DNA from: Verrucomicrobiota bacterium
GTDB taxonomy: Bacteria > Verrucomicrobiota > Verrucomicrobiia > Chthoniobacterales > UBA10450
Assembly (NCBI GenBank): GCA_003218975.1
Contig: QHPD01000106.1
Coordinates: 1 to 64,000, forward strand
DNA: 64,000 nt
Direction: 5' to 3'
Shown here: positions 1 to 10,079 of the stretch, in pieces
Position numbering within the stretch: the stretch's first letter is position 1
Layout: each line of letters begins with the position of its first letter
The notes under the pieces: generated by a model
Databases searched by the model: none
The model's input: the letters and a program-made list of their open reading frames with translations, nothing else
What the model was told of the DNA's origin: nothing
Translations under genes and position numbers: made by a program

Positions 1-132
1 CTGGTGCTGATTGGATTTCTGATTTTGGTCCTGCTGCACATTTTGAATGTGGTGCTGGTGATCGTGGCCTCCATTCAGGCGAGCGAAGGAAAATTCTACC
101 GTTATCCGCTCGCCATCCGGCTGATCAGGTAA
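1..132 (+). CDS. C-terminal fragment of a small membrane protein (DUF4870-like)
   Basis: Open frame from base 1 to TAA at 130-132: LVLIGFLILVLLHILNVVLVIVASIQASEGKFYRYPLAIRLIR*, resembling a DUF4870 C-terminus. Confidence 0.6.
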   Translation: MVLIGFLILVLLHILNVVLVIVASIQASEGKFYRYPLAIRLIR

Positions 133-141
133 AACGCTCGC

Positions 142-175
142 GTCATCCCGAGCGGAGCTTCGTTCAGAACGACGC
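142..175. repeat. Dispersed GTCATCC...-type repeat (family A), short copy
   Basis: gtcatcccgagcggagcttcgttcagaacgac; same GTCATCCCGAGC start as the copy at 12954. Confidence 0.5.
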
Positions 176-296
176 GCTGAGTTAGTGCGGCGCGGGCGCT
201 CAGAGAAGCACGGCCTGGAATCGAAAAACAAACACGCGAAAAGCGGTTTCGCTGGGAAATTACAGAGGGCAATCCCAAATCAGAAAGGAGTCAACT

Positions 297-773
297 ATGG
301 CGATTATTCCATGGAGAAGAGGCAACCAGCGTTGGCTGGCGGAGCGCGAGGGCGAGCCGTTCAGTTATTTACGGCAGCAAATCAATCGTGTGTTTGATGA
401 TTTTTGGGGCGAGCCGTGGCTGGTGCGTGGCGAAACCTGGAGCGGGTTTGCGCCACAGGTGGACGTCACTGAAACCGAGAAGGACATGAAAGTCTGCGCG
501 GAAATTCCCGGCGTCGAAGCCAAAGATATCGACGTGAGCGTAGAGGGTGGGATGCTCAGAATCCGGAGTGAAAAGAAATACGAGCGAGAGGAAAACGAGA
601 AAGGACAATATCGGATGGAGCGCAGCTATGGCTCTTTTGAACGAGCCATCCCGTTGCCGGTGGAAGTGGACGAGGCCAAAGCGAAAGCCGAGTTCAAAAA
701 CGGCGTTTTGCGATTGACTTTGCCGAAACGTCCAGGAGCGCAGTCCCGACGGAAGAAAATTCCAGTGAAATAA
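297..773 (+). CDS. Hsp20/alpha-crystallin family small heat shock protein
   Basis: 158 aa with alpha-crystallin domain (VDVTETEKDMKVCAEIPGVEAKDIDVSVEGGMLRIRSEKK...GVLRLTLPK); AGAAAGGAG upstream of ATG. Confidence 0.93.
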   Translation: MAIIPWRRGNQRWLAEREGEPFSYLRQQINRVFDDFWGEPWLVRGETWSGFAPQVDVTETEKDMKVCAEIPGVEAKDIDVSVEGGMLRIRSEKKYEREENEKGQYRMERSYGSFERAIPLPVEVDEAKAKAEFKNGVLRLTLPKRPGAQSRRKKIPVK

Positions 774-876
774 CCGAGTGCTTTTCCGAGCGTGGTGCGC
801 CGGTGAAGCGTAAACACCCGCCGCGCTTGCGGCTTCGGTTGAAAACGGAGCGCGAGAGGCCGAGGTTTACTTTGCG

Positions 877-1284
877 ATGGATCCAACCCGCAACATCAAA
901 TTGCGCTGGATGCACGGCATGCTTCACGACGTGACGTCCGAGCTGGCGCGTCTGCATTTGTCGCGGGTTGGCTCGCACACATGGGAACCAGCCATCAATG
1001 CCTATCGCTGTGATAAATGCATTCGCGTATGTGTCGATCTTGCCGGCGTTGACCGGTCACGGATCGATCTGACGGTCGAGCCCGAGCGCCTCATCCTGCG
1101 CGGCGAGCGCGACGTGCCAGAGCCCACGCACGAAGAGGGTCGCGCGGTGCAATTGCTGGCCATGGAAATCGACTACGGGCCGTTCGAACGCGAGGTGCGT
1201 TTCCCGGCGTCAGTGGATATTGAGAAGGTGCATGCTGAACAGCGCAACGGGCTCCTCTGGATTTCGCTCCCATTAAAAGAATGA
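877..1284 (+). CDS. Second Hsp20-like small heat shock protein
   Basis: 135 aa; VCVDLAGVDRSRIDLTVEPERLILRGER...NGLLWISLPLKE. Confidence 0.85.
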   Translation: MDPTRNIKLRWMHGMLHDVTSELARLHLSRVGSHTWEPAINAYRCDKCIRVCVDLAGVDRSRIDLTVEPERLILRGERDVPEPTHEEGRAVQLLAMEIDYGPFEREVRFPASVDIEKVHAEQRNGLLWISLPLKE

Positions 1285-3728
1285 ACGACGACCCACTCAT
1301 TGCCTTGAAATCAGGTACCGATGCGAAATCGGCTTCGGGAGACGCAGCTGCGATCGGAAACATCGCGGAGCGAGCGGGGCAATCGATCCCCGATGTCCTT
1401 TCTATTCTGCCACTCCGCAGCTTTGTCATTTTTCCCGGGACAATTCTCCCTCTGACAGTGGGCCGCGCTGCATCGATCAAGCTTCTGGATGAAACATTGC
1501 CGCAGACCAAAATCATCGGTTTGCTGACACAGCGCGACGAAACCAAGGAGGAGCCAGAGCCACAAGATCTCTACCCAGTTGGAACTGCCGCGATCGTTTT
1601 GAAACTTCTACGGCAGTCGGACAGTCACGTCATCCTTGTGGTGCAAGGCCTCCGCCGGTTTGCCCTGCGAACAATTGTCGCCGCACATCCCTACCTTCGG
1701 GCGGAAGTAGAACTGCTACATTCCAAATTCCCAACGCAAACCAAAGAATGGGAAGCAACTTTCCGGAACTTGCGCGACTCTTCGGCGAAGCTTCTTGAGC
1801 TCACTCCGGATATGCCCGAGCAGGCGCGCGCCGTAGTGTTGAGCATTGAGGATCCCGAGCAACTCGCCGATTTCCTCGCGCCGAATTTGAATGTCGACAC
1901 GGCACAGAAACAGGCCATCCTTGAGGAGCTCGATGTCGAAAAGCGGCTCGCCGCCGTGCAGAAAGGCATTTCAGCGCAACTGGAGATCGCGCAGATTCAA
2001 CAAAAGCTGCATCAGGACGTCCAATCGCAGTTTTCCGAGGCGCAGCGGCGCGCTTATCTGCGTGAACAGATGAAAGCGATCCAGCGCGAGCTAGGCGAAG
2101 ATGCGGGCACAGCCGACCAGATCGAGCGACTAAGCAAGCGCTTGGAAGAAGCAAAGCCGCCAGAAGAAGTTCTCAAGCAGGCCGATCGGGAATTGAAGCG
2201 GCTAGACGTCATTCCCCCAGCCAGCCCGGAGTATTCGGTGATCGTGAGCTACGTCGAAACCATTGCCGAACTTCCCTGGTCAAAACTGAGCAAAGACAAT
2301 CTCGATCTTAATCAGGCACAGCAAATTCTTGATCGCGATCATTACGATCTGGAAAAGGTAAAAAGGCGACTCATCGAGTATCTGGCCGTCCGCAAATTGA
2401 ACCCGCAGGGGCATGGCCCGATTCTTTGTTTTCTTGGGCCACCCGGGGTAGGCAAAACAAGTCTCGGTCAATCAATCGCCGATGCGCTTGGGCGGAAATT
2501 TGTACGAATGAGTTTGGGTGGCATTCGGGACGAAGCCGAGATTCGCGGCCATCGCCGCACTTACATTGGCTCAATGCCAGGCCGCATCATTCAGGAGCTG
2601 CGCCGCGCCGGTACGCGCAACCCCGTGATGATGCTCGATGAAGTCGATAAGATCGGGGCCGATTTCCGCGGTGATCCGGCGAGCGCGCTTCTGGAAGTGC
2701 TCGATCCACGCCAGAACCATACATTTTCGGATCGTTACCTCGATGTGCCGTTCGATTTGTCGCAGGTGCTATTCATCGCGACCGCCAATTATATCGATGC
2801 TGTCCCGGAACCGCTGCGTGACCGGATGGAAGTGATCTCGCTCCCGGGTTACACCGAGCGAGAGAAGCTTGAGATCGCGAAGCGATATTTAGTCCGGCGA
2901 CAGTTAGAGGAGAACGGCCTCAAGCCGGAACAATGCGAATGGCAGGAAGAAGCTTTCCGCCGCATCATCAATGACTACACGCACGAGGCTGGAGTCCGCG
3001 AATTGGAACGACAAATCGGCGCGGTTTGTCGTGCCGTGGCAGCGCAAGTCGCGCGTAGAGAGACCGAGCGCGCCACAATTACGCCGGAGCGAGTGGCCGA
3101 ATTACTTGGCCCAGCAAAGTACGTCCGTGAAACAAAACTCAAAACGAGTCAGCCAGGTGTCGTCACTGGACTAGCTTACACGCCCGCCGGCGGCGAAGTG
3201 CTCCACATTGAAGCGACGCGTTATCCTGGCAAGGGCAACGTAACGCTCACCGGACACATCGGCGAGGTGATGAAGGAATCTGTGCAGGCCGCGCTCAGCT
3301 TGGTGCGCAGCCGCGATGGACAGCTCGGGACAAATGCAGAAGATTTCCGAAAGATCGACATTCACGTGCACGTTCCAGCCGGCGCAGTACCGAAAGACGG
3401 ACCGTCGGCAGGCATCGCTATGTTCACGGCGCTCGCCTCGCTTTTCAGCAAGAGACCGGTCCGTCCAGATGTCGCCATGACCGGTGAAATCACTTTGCGC
3501 GGACTGGTTCTACCGATTGGCGGCCTGAAGGAAAAGAGCCTCGCGGCGATGCGCGCCGGCATTTCCACCGTCATCATCCCAAAGCTCAACGAGAAAGACC
3601 TTGTCGATGTACCGGAAGAAGCAAAACAAAAACTCAAATTCATTCCGGTCGAAAATGTCGATGAGGTCCTTGCCGCCGCGCTGGAGGAAAACGGCGCTGC
3701 GCACGCGTCAGAATCGAAAGTGGCCTAA
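1281..3728 (+). CDS. lon: ATP-dependent endopeptidase Lon
   Basis: 815 aa; N-terminal LON domain, Walker A GPPGVGKTS, catalytic KDGPSAGIAMFTAL; ATGA overlap with the preceding Hsp20 gene. Confidence 0.97.
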   Translation: MNDDPLIALKSGTDAKSASGDAAAIGNIAERAGQSIPDVLSILPLRSFVIFPGTILPLTVGRAASIKLLDETLPQTKIIGLLTQRDETKEEPEPQDLYPVGTAAIVLKLLRQSDSHVILVVQGLRRFALRTIVAAHPYLRAEVELLHSKFPTQTKEWEATFRNLRDSSAKLLELTPDMPEQARAVVLSIEDPEQLADFLAPNLNVDTAQKQAILEELDVEKRLAAVQKGISAQLEIAQIQQKLHQDVQSQFSEAQRRAYLREQMKAIQRELGEDAGTADQIERLSKRLEEAKPPEEVLKQADRELKRLDVIPPASPEYSVIVSYVETIAELPWSKLSKDNLDLNQAQQILDRDHYDLEKVKRRLIEYLAVRKLNPQGHGPILCFLGPPGVGKTSLGQSIADALGRKFVRMSLGGIRDEAEIRGHRRTYIGSMPGRIIQELRRAGTRNPVMMLDEVDKIGADFRGDPASALLEVLDPRQNHTFSDRYLDVPFDLSQVLFIATANYIDAVPEPLRDRMEVISLPGYTEREKLEIAKRYLVRRQLEENGLKPEQCEWQEEAFRRIINDYTHEAGVRELERQIGAVCRAVAAQVARRETERATITPERVAELLGPAKYVRETKLKTSQPGVVTGLAYTPAGGEVLHIEATRYPGKGNVTLTGHIGEVMKESVQAALSLVRSRDGQLGTNAEDFRKIDIHVHVPAGAVPKDGPSAGIAMFTALASLFSKRPVRPDVAMTGEITLRGLVLPIGGLKEKSLAAMRAGISTVIIPKLNEKDLVDVPEEAKQKLKFIPVENVDEVLAAALEENGAAHASESKVA

Positions 3729-3756
3729 TAGGATTTCACGCCTTTCGGGCTGGGAG

Positions 3757-4161
3757 CTATTTCCATTCCCAGGCTTCCGAGCGTGAGTTGCCCTGCCCGT
3801 CCACCTCGTATTCGAAGACAGCCGCAACCTTGTTGAGCCGCGACCATTTTTGGGAGGAAGTTTGATAATAAACTGCGCCGCGATAACTCACGGTCCCGCC
3901 TTTCTTCATCGTGCCGACACCTTGTCCAACCCAAGTGGCCATTTTCCCGTCCTTGGCCATCACCACACCTTGGCCCTCGCCGTAGAGTGTTCCATCCGTC
4001 CGGACAACGGACCAATACGTGCCCGTCTCCGTTATGTCTGTGCCCAGCAGCGATCCGGTTGCCTGAAACGACGTTTCCATCTTTGGACCGCCGCCCGGGT
4101 TTGGCAATACCCGCTGCGAATTAACCTTGCCTGACGTTCCACCAATCTTCTCACCTAGCAT
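3757..4161 (-). CDS. Hypothetical protein
   Basis: ORF on minus strand; likely start at MLGEKIGGTSGKVNSQRV with an AGGAGG-like site upstream; the longer ORF to 4215 is possible. Confidence 0.55.
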   Translation of the reverse strand: MLGEKIGGTSGKVNSQRVLPNPGGGPKMETSFQATGSLLGTDITETGTYWSVVRTDGTLYGEGQGVVMAKDGKMATWVGQGVGTMKKGGTVSYRGAVYYQTSSQKWSRLNKVAAVFEYEVDGQGNSRSEAWEWK

Positions 4162-4504
4162 AAATATCCTCCTGTTAGAGTTTCCTTTCTCGAATCCGTT
4201 GGATTCGGCTCCCAAAACTATAGCGAAGAAAGTTCGACCGTCTACGAAGGCAGTTCAGCGGTCTTCAGCGTCAGTTCTTTGATCAATCTCGTCCAGTGTG
4301 AGATTAGTGCTGCGAATCCCATTCGTGTGCTTCGGTGAATTCCATTGGAGAAAAACCGTAGCCTCCTGCATCGGAATTGAAACCAGCCTGAGAGATATCA
4401 CTCACTGCTAGTGACATTACAGCCAGCATCGTCGATGCCGGCTTCTCTCTAAGACGCTTTTGCATCGTCCAAAGTGTCGCCTAACATCCATTGTTCTTCG
4501 CATG

Positions 4505-5155
4505 ATGGAGGTGCCACGAGATCCTGCTGCGTCCCGCTATGAGCATGTCGGGAAGGGCCTGCGCCGGAGTGATCTTGATCCCGATCCAATCAAACAATTT
4601 TCGAACTGGTTTACCGCCGCCATCGAGGCCGGTATTCGCGATGTGAACGCGATGAGCCTCGCCACCGCCGGCCCCGACGCCAAGCCGACAGTGCGCATCG
4701 TTCTGTTGAAAGGTTTCGACCAGAACGGCTTCGTGTTCTTTACAAATTACGAAAGCGAAAAAGGAAAGCAGCTCGCCGCGAATCCGTACGCGGCGATGGC
4801 ATTTTATTGGATCGAACTGGACCGGCAGATCCGAATCAGCGGAGAAGTGGAAAAGACCTCCCGCGAAGAATCGCAAATTTATTTTCATTCACGCCCCATC
4901 GGAAGCCAGCTCGGTGCCTGGGCCTCGCGCCAAAGCGACGTGATCGACGGCCGTCGCGTCTTGGACGCGCGTATGTCTGAGATGACCGAGCGCTTCGCTA
5001 ACAAAACGATCCCGGTCCCGCCGCACTGGGGCGGATATCGGTTGAAACCCGACGTGTTTGAGTTCTGGCAGGGACGCCCAAACCGCTTGCACGATCGTTT
5101 CCGTTACACGCGGCAGGCGAACGGCAGTTGGCTCATTGAACGACTCGCGCCGTAA
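4505..5155 (+). CDS. pdxH: Pyridoxamine 5'-phosphate oxidase
   Basis: PdxH-type sequence (AMSLATAGPDAKPTVRIVLLKGFDQNGFVFFTNYESEKGKQL...RLHDRFRYTR...WLIERLAP); ORF opens at 4460, internal ATG at 4505 preferred. Confidence 0.93.
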   Translation: MEVPRDPAASRYEHVGKGLRRSDLDPDPIKQFSNWFTAAIEAGIRDVNAMSLATAGPDAKPTVRIVLLKGFDQNGFVFFTNYESEKGKQLAANPYAAMAFYWIELDRQIRISGEVEKTSREESQIYFHSRPIGSQLGAWASRQSDVIDGRRVLDARMSEMTERFANKTIPVPPHWGGYRLKPDVFEFWQGRPNRLHDRFRYTRQANGSWLIERLAP

Positions 5156-5156
5156 A

Positions 5157-5669
5157 ATGAAGACTCCCAGGGAAAGGATCGACATCGTCCGCGGAGATAT
5201 CACGACCCTGGACGTGGACGCCATCGTCAACGCGGCGAACAGCACGTTGCTGGGCGGCGGCGGAGTGGACGGAGCAATTCATCGCGCTGCCGGGGCGGAA
5301 TTGCTCGCCGAATGCCGAACGCTCGGTGGTTGCCAGCCCGGCGAAGCGAAATTGACCCGCGGTTATCGTTTGCCCGCGCGATTCGTCATTCACACTGTTG
5401 GCCCGGTGTGGACCGGCGGCAATCGCGACGAGGCGCAGACTTTGGCGAACTGTTACCGGAATTCGTTGCAGCTCGCGGTTGAAAACGGAATCAAAACCAT
5501 TGCGTTTCCGGCAATCAGTTGCGGCGCCTACCGTTACCCGATCCGGCAAGCCGCGCAGATTGCTCTGGAGACGACGAAAGATTTCCTGAGCAGCAGCGAC
5601 AAGATCGACAAAGTCTTCTTGGTCCTTTGGAGCAAAGAGATTTACGACGCCTATCGCGAGTCACTGTAG
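5157..5669 (+). CDS. Macrodomain protein (O-acetyl-ADP-ribose deacetylase-like)
   Basis: IVRGDITTLDVDAIVNAANSTLLGGGGVDGAIHRAAG...FPAISCGAYRYP; ATG immediately after the pdxH stop. Confidence 0.92.
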   Translation: MKTPRERIDIVRGDITTLDVDAIVNAANSTLLGGGGVDGAIHRAAGAELLAECRTLGGCQPGEAKLTRGYRLPARFVIHTVGPVWTGGNRDEAQTLANCYRNSLQLAVENGIKTIAFPAISCGAYRYPIRQAAQIALETTKDFLSSSDKIDKVFLVLWSKEIYDAYRESL

Positions 5670-5769
5670 CGGCGCGTTTCCTCGCGCGCACTCCGTGATC
5701 ACCTAGTTCTAGCTGACAAAGCCACAATTTTGGGAAACGCAATCATGCCGCCGGTTACGATTCCTTTGT

Positions 5770-6270
5770 ATGATCAATCCAAACGAAAACAAGCTTGCCA
5801 GGGACGAAGCGCTTCAGATGCCACCGCAGTTGGGCGAGGAAGAAATTGCCTCAACAGGGCGCGAGCCGTTTCGTCGAACATCCAGAAAAATTTCCACCGC
5901 GATGAGCCACACCTGGGGCGAGACAAAGCACAGAGCCGGGCGGGCCCGCGAGCGGACCGAATATTTCGTGCGCGAAAATCCCGTGCCGACCATTCTCGGC
6001 GCGCTTGGTCTTGGAATCGCGATTGGATTAGCAATCCGTTACGCCTCGAGCAGCGAAGAAAAAGCAGAAGTCCAGGTGAAATCGCCACTCGGAAATCTGA
6101 ACTGGAGTTTTCTGTCGCTGCCTTTTCTCTGGCCGTTGTTCAAAACAGCCAAGGAAAAATACGAGAGATCGACTGAAGTGATGAAAGACGGCGTCAAGCG
6201 CCTGAAAAAGATCGACGTCGACCGTTACGCCAAACCGATCCGGAAACGCTGGAAAGCGTGGACGCGCTGA
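5770..6270 (+). CDS. Hypothetical membrane-anchored protein (DUF883-like)
   Basis: ENPVPTILGALGLGIAIGLAIRY hydrophobic segment after a charged N-terminus. Confidence 0.6.
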   Translation: MINPNENKLARDEALQMPPQLGEEEIASTGREPFRRTSRKISTAMSHTWGETKHRAGRARERTEYFVRENPVPTILGALGLGIAIGLAIRYASSSEEKAEVQVKSPLGNLNWSFLSLPFLWPLFKTAKEKYERSTEVMKDGVKRLKKIDVDRYAKPIRKRWKAWTR

Positions 6271-6338
6271 GCAGGTGGGATTTGACTCTCAAGATGGGTC
6301 GGTAAGCGCCAGGTGCGGAATCTTGCAAAATTTCGTCT

Positions 6339-6716
6339 TTACGTTTCTTCCGGGCCGATGACGAGATGAATCACGCCGTTAGGCGCAGAGATGAAGAAGC
6401 CGTTGAAATCTTCGCGTAGTTGTTCGACCTCATCGCGCTGCGTAACGCCGTGCACTTTCAGAAACGCCGCGGCTGCCTCGGTATCGTTGGTTTCCAGTTC
6501 CAGCCAGATATCCGGATGACTCAGGTTCGGCACATTGTCGATCCACAACCGGTTTGGACCGAATTGAAAAATGCAGCCGTCCTTTTCTTCCTCGATCAAC
6601 GGCAACCCAAGCGTGTCGCGATAAAAAGCAACTGTCTGTTCGTAGGTGTGGCTGGGGCATTTGATCGCAATATTCGCTCCGCCTGAAAACTGAGGTCCTT
6701 CCAGTTTAGCAACCAT
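6339..6716 (-). CDS. VOC (glyoxalase/bleomycin resistance) family protein
   Basis: HTYEQTVAFYRDTLGLPLIEEE...DIWLELETNDTEAAAAFL. Confidence 0.8.
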   Translation of the reverse strand: MVAKLEGPQFSGGANIAIKCPSHTYEQTVAFYRDTLGLPLIEEEKDGCIFQFGPNRLWIDNVPNLSHPDIWLELETNDTEAAAAFLKVHGVTQRDEVEQLREDFNGFFISAPNGVIHLVIGPEET

Positions 6717-6744
6717 CGCATTCGCGGCGAAAAGCGCGCTGCTA

Positions 6745-8148
6745 TTATTTGCCGCCGGGCTCGGTCATTTTGACCGGGTCGAGTGCGCGTTCGAGTTCTT
6801 TTTCCGGCAACACTTTTTTCTCCCGGGCAATTTCGCGAACAGTGCGCCCGGTTTTCGCACTCTCTTTCGCAATTTCAGCTGCGCGATCGTAACCGATCTT
6901 CGGAGTGAGGCTGGTCACCATTGCCATCGAAAGCTCTACTAACTCGCGGCACCGCGCTTCGTTCGCCAGAATGCCGCGCACGCATTTGTCGCAAAAAATA
7001 TCGACCACGTTCGCTAGCAACCGGATCGATTCGAGAAGATTGTGCGCCATTACTGGCATCATGACGTTGAGCTCGAAATTTCCGTTAGCGCCTGCCCAGG
7101 TGATGGCCGTGTCGTTGCCGATCACCTGCCCGCATACCATCATCACCGATTCGCACATCACGGGATTGACTTTTCCCGGCATGATCGAGCTGCCGGGTTG
7201 CGTCGCGGGCAATTGGATTTCGCCGAGTGCGCAACGCGGCCCGCTTCCGAGCCAGCGAATGTCGTTCGCGACCTTGAAAAGACTCACCGCGATCGTTTTT
7301 AAGTGGCCGCTCGCTTCGACAACCGCATCCTTTGTGCCTTGCGCTTCGAAATGATTTTTTGCCTCGTAAAATGCGATGCCCGTGCGCTGCTCCAAGTGCC
7401 GCAGCATTTTTCTCGGAAGATCGAGATGCCGATTCAGACCCGTGCCCACGGCTGTTCCACCTAGCGCAAGCTCGCGCAGAGCTTCAATCGATTTTTGGGC
7501 GCGCACCTTCGCGTAAGCAACTTGCTGCGCGTAACCGGAAAATTCCTGGCCGAGCCGGATCGGAGTCGCGTCCATCAAATGGGTCCGCCCGATCTTGATG
7601 ATGTCCCAGAATTCTTCGGCCTTCGCCTCAAACGCGCCATGTAATTTTTCCAAGGCCGGAATCAGAGAATTCTTTAACTGTTCGGCCGCGCTAATGTGGA
7701 TCGCGGACGGAATCACATCATTGCTGGACTGGCCCATGTTGACGTGATCGTTCGGATGAACAGGCTCACGTGATCCGATCGGCTTGCCTACAAGCTGGGC
7801 GCACCGGTTCGCGATCACTTCGTTTGCGTTGGTGTTTGTGCTCGTGCCGGAGCCGGTCTGAAAAATGTCGAGCGGAAAATGGTCATCGAGCTTTCCATCT
7901 GCGACTTCTTCGGCTGCCTGCACGATCAGAGCGGCGCGCTCTGCGTCGAGTAAGCCGAGGTCATGATTGGCTTGGGCAGCTGCCCACTTGATCAAGCCCA
8001 ACGCGCGAATAAACGGCCGCGAAAATCGATAGCCGCTCACCGGAAAATTCAGCACCGCGCGATGCGTGGAGGCACCGTGAAGCGCAGACGCCGGAAGCGA
8101 CATTTCGCCCATCGAATCTTTTTCTGCTCGCGTCGGCTTCTCCGTCAT
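6745..8148 (-). CDS. fumC: Class II fumarate hydratase
   Basis: 467 aa; NANEVIANR, GRTHLMDATPIRLGQEFSGY, fumarase signature GSSIMPGKVNP. Confidence 0.95.
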   Translation of the reverse strand: MTEKPTRAEKDSMGEMSLPASALHGASTHRAVLNFPVSGYRFSRPFIRALGLIKWAAAQANHDLGLLDAERAALIVQAAEEVADGKLDDHFPLDIFQTGSGTSTNTNANEVIANRCAQLVGKPIGSREPVHPNDHVNMGQSSNDVIPSAIHISAAEQLKNSLIPALEKLHGAFEAKAEEFWDIIKIGRTHLMDATPIRLGQEFSGYAQQVAYAKVRAQKSIEALRELALGGTAVGTGLNRHLDLPRKMLRHLEQRTGIAFYEAKNHFEAQGTKDAVVEASGHLKTIAVSLFKVANDIRWLGSGPRCALGEIQLPATQPGSSIMPGKVNPVMCESVMMVCGQVIGNDTAITWAGANGNFELNVMMPVMAHNLLESIRLLANVVDIFCDKCVRGILANEARCRELVELSMAMVTSLTPKIGYDRAAEIAKESAKTGRTVREIAREKKVLPEKELERALDPVKMTEPGGK

Positions 8149-8882
8149 GCCGAGCGATCTGCGCCAACCAACGCTGAAACTTTTCGGGATTGCCCAGTGC
8201 GGCGCTCGCGGCTCTGCAGCGAAGGCGTCTTGTGAAAAACGGTAATAAACATCGGGGGGATATTTTGCAGGAAATATTCCGATTCGGCGCGCTCAAAAAT
8301 CGTGGCGTGCTGTTTCAATTCGTTTGTGACCTGGTAAATAATGAAACTGCCGCTAGGCCCGAGCGCATCATACGTTTTTCGCAGGAGCGCGCGTTTCTTG
8401 TCGATCTTGAGAATGCTGAATGGAATGCCAGAAAGAATGTAATCGCAGCAAGCGATGCCGCGACGTTTCAGCTCGAATGGCAAAGACGCTGCGTCACCAT
8501 GGATCACATGCACGCGCGGATCGCCTGCAAATTGCCGCTCAAGAGCACGCGAGAACGCCGCATCGAGTTCGAACAGGAGCAGATGTGAATCCGCGCTCAT
8601 CCGTCGGGCAATCTCGCGTGAGTGCACGCCCTCGCCCGGGCCGTACTCGGCGATCACGCGCGCCTGGCTGAAATCCATTTTGCTGGCGACACGTTCCACC
8701 AGCGCTTTCGAGCTGGGGACAATGGAAGCGATCTGAAATGGCCGCTTCAGAAAACGCTTGAAAAACAGTGTGCTCACGGGGAAACGAATAGTCGTCCCGC
8801 GCTTTCGAGTTGTCCAGTGATGAAGTAGGCGAATCAACGTTCCCGAGTTTGTTATGCAATGGGATCTCCGAGCGCGTTGCAT
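8145..8882 (-). CDS. SAM-dependent methyltransferase (phospholipid N-methyltransferase/rRNA-adenine-methylase-like)
   Basis: FLKRPFQIASIVPSSKALVERVASKMDFSQARVIAEYGPGEGVHSREIA; overlaps fumC start by ATGA; true start may be GTG at 8777. Confidence 0.75.
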   Translation of the reverse strand: MQRARRSHCITNSGTLIRLLHHWTTRKRGTTIRFPVSTLFFKRFLKRPFQIASIVPSSKALVERVASKMDFSQARVIAEYGPGEGVHSREIARRMSADSHLLLFELDAAFSRALERQFAGDPRVHVIHGDAASLPFELKRRGIACCDYILSGIPFSILKIDKKRALLRKTYDALGPSGSFIIYQVTNELKQHATIFERAESEYFLQNIPPMFITVFHKTPSLQSRERRTGQSRKVSALVGADRSA

Positions 8883-8971
8883 GTCATCGAGCTCGGAGAG
8901 CTCGATCCACCTACCGAGCTTGGTCTTGACTGATCAGCGATCACCGATCACTTATCACTTCTGATCCAAGC

Positions 8972-9046
<75 letters not shown>

Positions 9047-9057
9047 TTTCCTTCAAC

Positions 9058-9420
9058 ATGCTCCGCAGATTTACGCCCCCTGCTTTGACAATCGCGGTTA
9101 TTTCAGGCGCTGTGGGAGTCGCGAGTGCTCAGTCAAAGGAGAAACCTCTCGTGGGTGAGCGAAAGGACCTTGTGATATATGGACCGCGACCACAGTATCC
9201 GTACGAAGCGCGCGTCAAACGGCCAACCGGACATGGAATAGTCTGGTTGTATGTTGACCCGGGAACTGGGTATGTCACGTCGGCTCGAATGCTGCCAAGC
9301 ACAGGACATAAGATTCTTGACGATGCAGCTCTGGACGCATTTCGACAGTCGCGATTCAAACCGAACGCGGTCGTGAAAGTAAGGATGCCGATCACATTTA
9401 CGCTGGGACGTGTTAGGTAG
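9058..9420 (+). CDS. TonB C-terminal domain-like secreted protein
   Basis: Signal peptide-like N-terminus (MLRRFTPPALTIAVISGAVGVASA), then YPYEARVKRPTGHGIVWLYVDPGTGYVTSARMLPSTGHKILDDAALDAFRQSRFKP. Confidence 0.75.
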   Translation: MLRRFTPPALTIAVISGAVGVASAQSKEKPLVGERKDLVIYGPRPQYPYEARVKRPTGHGIVWLYVDPGTGYVTSARMLPSTGHKILDDAALDAFRQSRFKPNAVVKVRMPITFTLGRVR

Positions 9421-9428
9421 CAACGCCG

Positions 9429-10001
9429 ATGCGCAGCTCGTCTGAAATTTTAAAGAGCGCACTCGCTGCAGCGACAAAAACGCTGGAATCCCTCGCGAAT
9501 CTGGACGAGCAACTCGCTAAGGCTGCCGATCTGATCGAGCGATCTTTACGCGCGGAAAACAAATTGCTCGTTTGCGGGAATGGCGGTAGCGCAGCCGATG
9601 CAGCGCATTTTGCGACCGAGCTCGTGGTACGTTTTGCCAAGGATCGGCGCGCGTATCCGGCGATTTGTCTTGCAAGTGACGGTGGTCTTCTCACCGCCGC
9701 CGGAAACGATTATGGATTCGATGAAATTTTCGCGCGCCAGGTCGCGGCGTTCGGTATGCCAGGCGATGTGCTCATTTGCCTGACCACTTCCGGCAAATCG
9801 AAAAACGTGCAGCGCGCCTTGGAAGAAGCGAAAGCGCGCAAATTGAAAACGATCGCGTTTCTCGGGCGCGACGGCGGATCGAGTGTCGGCATGGCCGATG
9901 TCGATCTTTTGGTTACGGCCGATTCAACCGCCCGGATTCAGGAAGCGCACCAGCTCCTTTTGCACGTTCTGTGCGAGACTATCGAGTCGCGTCTCACCTG
10001 A
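9429..10001 (+). CDS. gmhA: SIS-domain phosphoheptose isomerase
   Basis: LLVCGNGGSAADAAHFATELVVRF...LTTSGKSKNVQRALEEAK. Confidence 0.88.
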   Translation: MRSSSEILKSALAAATKTLESLANLDEQLAKAADLIERSLRAENKLLVCGNGGSAADAAHFATELVVRFAKDRRAYPAICLASDGGLLTAAGNDYGFDEIFARQVAAFGMPGDVLICLTTSGKSKNVQRALEEAKARKLKTIAFLGRDGGSSVGMADVDLLVTADSTARIQEAHQLLLHVLCETIESRLT

Positions 10002-10011
10002 CAGAAAAAGC

Positions 10012-10075
10012 TGTAGGGCCAGGCGTGCCGCCTGCATTTCCAGAGAAGCAGCAGCCGACACGGCTGCCACGACAG
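10012..10075. repeat. Dispersed repeat (family B), intergenic copy
   Basis: gtagggccaggcgtgccgcctgcatttccagagaagcagcagccgacacggctgccacgacag; similar to 13880-13940 inside uvrA. Confidence 0.75.
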
Positions 10076-10079
10076 GAGA

